Source of the DNA: an uncultured Bacilli bacterium
GTDB taxonomy: Bacteria; Bacillota_I; Bacilli_A; RF39; UBA660
Assembly: GCA_944363695.1 (NCBI GenBank)
Contig: CALVUW010000064.1
Span: forward strand, 1 to 6,566
Length of the DNA stretch: 6,566 nucleotides
Direction: 5' to 3'
Of the stretch, positions 5,455-6,566 are shown piece by piece. The translations under genes were made by a program, and so were the position numbers. The notes beneath the pieces were generated by a model. The model did not search any database. It saw nothing but the letters and a program-made list of their open reading frames with translations, and had not been told where the DNA came from. Each line of letters starts with the position of its first letter. Position 1 is the stretch's first letter.

Positions 5455-6357
5455 TTATTCTCCTTTCTTTTCTTCGTACATTGAATCAATTAAATCAAAT
5501 AAGTTATCTTCTAAATCTGCATTATTTTCTTCTTTAACTGAATTATCTTGACTTAGGTTTGTTCTACGCCCTGTTGCTCTTTCATGAGAAGCATCTTTGT
5601 AATCTATATTATATTCTAAACCTAAATCTCTAAAATATTCCTCTGCATCTCCCATTGTTACTTTTGGTACTGTAGGAGCATTATCGCTGATGTCTAACAT
5701 CACTTCATCAGTTTCTTCTGGCACTGGTGCTTGTTTTTGACTAGAGGTTAATTCTTCTTCGAAAATAGAATCGTTATCGATACCATAAGCTTTCGCCCGA
5801 ACTGTATCCACATCAATATTCTTAGAAGCATAACTACTAGTAATTCTAACCTCTTTCTTTGTCACAATATCTTCTTTCTTGTAGTTTTGATCTAAAATTC
5901 CGTAAATAGGAGAAATAATAGGCGAAGGTTTGAACTCTTTCTTTTCTGTTCGTTTTTCATAAGTGCCATATTCTCTAATTTTTATATCGGAATCTTTTTT
6001 TCCATAAGGTTTATTCTCAAGCGACTTGGATTCTTTTTTACCAGCATATAACGGTCTTTCTTCTTTTGGGGGTTCTACTTTCGGTGGTGCTGGTGGAACG
6101 ACAGGCTCTGGTTTTTTTTCAGTCAAGTCAATGAAGTCATCTTCCAAAATTGCCGGAAATTTAAAATCTTTCTTAGGAGGTTCAACGACTTCTTCGATTT
6201 CTTTTTCAGGCATTTCCTTCTTTACTTCACGTTTTTGTTCTGGTAACACTATTTTTTTAGCAATTGGCTTTTCTTTTTTGACAGGTTTCGGTTTTTCCTC
6301 TACCTCTACATATTCTTCTTCAAAAAGCGCATTTTTTAATTTATCAAATAGCTTCAT
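5455..6357 (-). CDS. 300-aa low-complexity protein with SepF-like N-terminal helix
   Basis: I do not recognise a named family. The first residues, MKLFDKLKNALFEEEYVEVEE, resemble the start of SepF (amphipathic membrane-binding helix, then an acidic Tyr/Glu run), but the SepF globular domain is absent. From about 22 to 145 the protein is Lys/Glu/Pro-rich and surely disordered (PVVPPAPPKVEPPKEE, 85-100). The most structured-looking segment is FKPSPIISPIYGILDQNYKK (142-161), a likely conserved interaction motif. A second ordered block may be 233-254 (VTMGDAEEYFRDLGLEYNID). It ends in an acidic amphipathic helix (281-297). The start ATG has GAGGTG 5 bases upstream. It lies 12 bases after the partial gene and 3 bases before the YtxG-like gene. 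A role in division or envelope scaffolding is inference from the N-terminus and context. Confidence 0.86.
   Translation of the reverse strand: MKLFDKLKNALFEEEYVEVEEKPKPVKKEKPIAKKIVLPEQKREVKKEMPEKEIEEVVEPPKKDFKFPAILEDDFIDLTEKKPEPVVPPAPPKVEPPKEERPLYAGKKESKSLENKPYGKKDSDIKIREYGTYEKRTEKKEFKPSPIISPIYGILDQNYKKEDIVTKKEVRITSSYASKNIDVDTVRAKAYGIDNDSIFEEELTSSQKQAPVPEETDEVMLDISDNAPTVPKVTMGDAEEYFRDLGLEYNIDYKDASHERATGRRTNLSQDNSVKEENNADLEDNLFDLIDSMYEEKKGE
5460..5465 (-). promoter_or_regulatory. Ribosome binding site supporting a GTG start
   Basis: AAGGAG (minus strand 5465-5460) lies 8 bases before GTG 5451 and within the last codons of the preceding gene. It identifies GTG as the start of the YtxG-like gene. 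Confidence 0.75.
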
Positions 6358-6369
6358 ATACTCACCTCA

Positions 6370-6566
6370 TTAATCCTCTAATATTTCTATTTGATCCTCA
6401 TCTGTTTCACGTCTCGTATATCCTTCATAGGTACCATATTTTTCCTCGTAGTCCAAATAACTCTCGGTAACGACCTCTCCTTTTGGTTTCATAACATCAT
6501 AAGTTTCTTCTTCATAATCCAATACACGATTACCGATAATTGTTTCTAAGACGGTTCTATTAAATT
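6370..6566 (-). CDS. C-terminal end of an unidentified acidic protein, cut by the window edge
   Basis: This is the last 64 codons of a minus-strand gene that continues beyond the window. The frame is open to the edge, with one phase only, and ends at TAA 6372-6370. The fragment starts FNRTVLETIIGNRVLDYEEE, which looks like the end of a folded domain, then becomes acidic and Tyr-rich (LDYEEKYGTYEGYTRR) and ends DQIEILED. No family can be named from this much. It is 12 bases ahead of the 300-residue gene, with the same direction and no terminator, so the two share an operon. The YGTYE motif recurs in that downstream protein. Confidence 0.8.
   Translation of the reverse strand, partial: FNRTVLETIIGNRVLDYEEETYDVMKPKGEVVTESYLDYEEKYGTYEGYTRRETDEDQIEILED

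Noticed and set aside
6361..6369. Start codon ATG at 6369
   Set aside because: It reads ATG AGG TGA, an immediate stop; these bases are the ribosome binding site for ATG 6357.
6026..6373. Plus-strand ORF of 115 residues
   Set aside because: It is Ser/Gly/Phe-rich, being the complement of the Lys/Glu/Pro region of the 300-residue gene, with no start signal.
1..6566. CRISPR array, insertion sequence, tRNA or rRNA gene
   Set aside because: No regular direct repeats with spacers, terminal inverted repeats, transposase or stable RNA gene could be seen by eye.

Overview
The window is AT-rich DNA from a low-GC Firmicute, most likely a small-genome, gut-type member of the Bacilli (RF39/Erysipelotrichia/Mollicutes-like). 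Three things suggest this: the Bacillus-like protein families (S4, a TyrS with HLGH and KFGKS motifs, YtxG/YtxH), strong AGGAGG ribosome binding sites, and a tRNA-sensing T-box leader. Stops such as the ATGA overlap at 1246-1249 show TGA acting as a stop, so the code is the ordinary bacterial one and not the Mycoplasma code. The organism assignment is inference.

Layout. (1) Positions 3-443 (+) are the 3' three quarters of rpsD (ribosomal protein S4), ending in a terminator that contains the stop codon. (2) Positions 464-844 (+) hold a near-consensus promoter and a 108-residue protein of unknown function, expressed alone. (3) A bidirectional terminator at 843-873 closes it and also the convergent minus-strand operon. 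(4) That operon runs from 4714 down to 843: promoter, tyrosine T-box riboswitch, HAD-fold protein, tyrS, a membrane-anchored seven-repeat beta-propeller, and a small histidine-phosphatase-fold protein. (5) A second minus-strand operon enters from the right edge (6566) and ends at 4717: a C-terminal gene fragment, a 300-residue disordered protein with a SepF-like N-terminus, a YtxG/DUF948-like membrane protein and a YtxH-like protein.

How it works together. Uncharged tRNA-Tyr should permit read-through of the T-box leader and so induce not only TyrS but the three other proteins of the operon. The two phosphatase-fold proteins at its ends have both lost their family's catalytic nucleophile (HAD Asp to Ser; RHG His to Ser, plus the partner Arg and His). 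The operon is therefore a tRNA-synthetase unit carrying two predicted pseudoenzymes and an extracellular propeller, and it is the most novel item here. The right-hand operon looks like an envelope or cell-division-associated set. The neighbourhood of rpsD, tyrS, ytxG and ytxH recalls a condensed version of the Bacillus subtilis tyrS-rpsD / ytxGH region.
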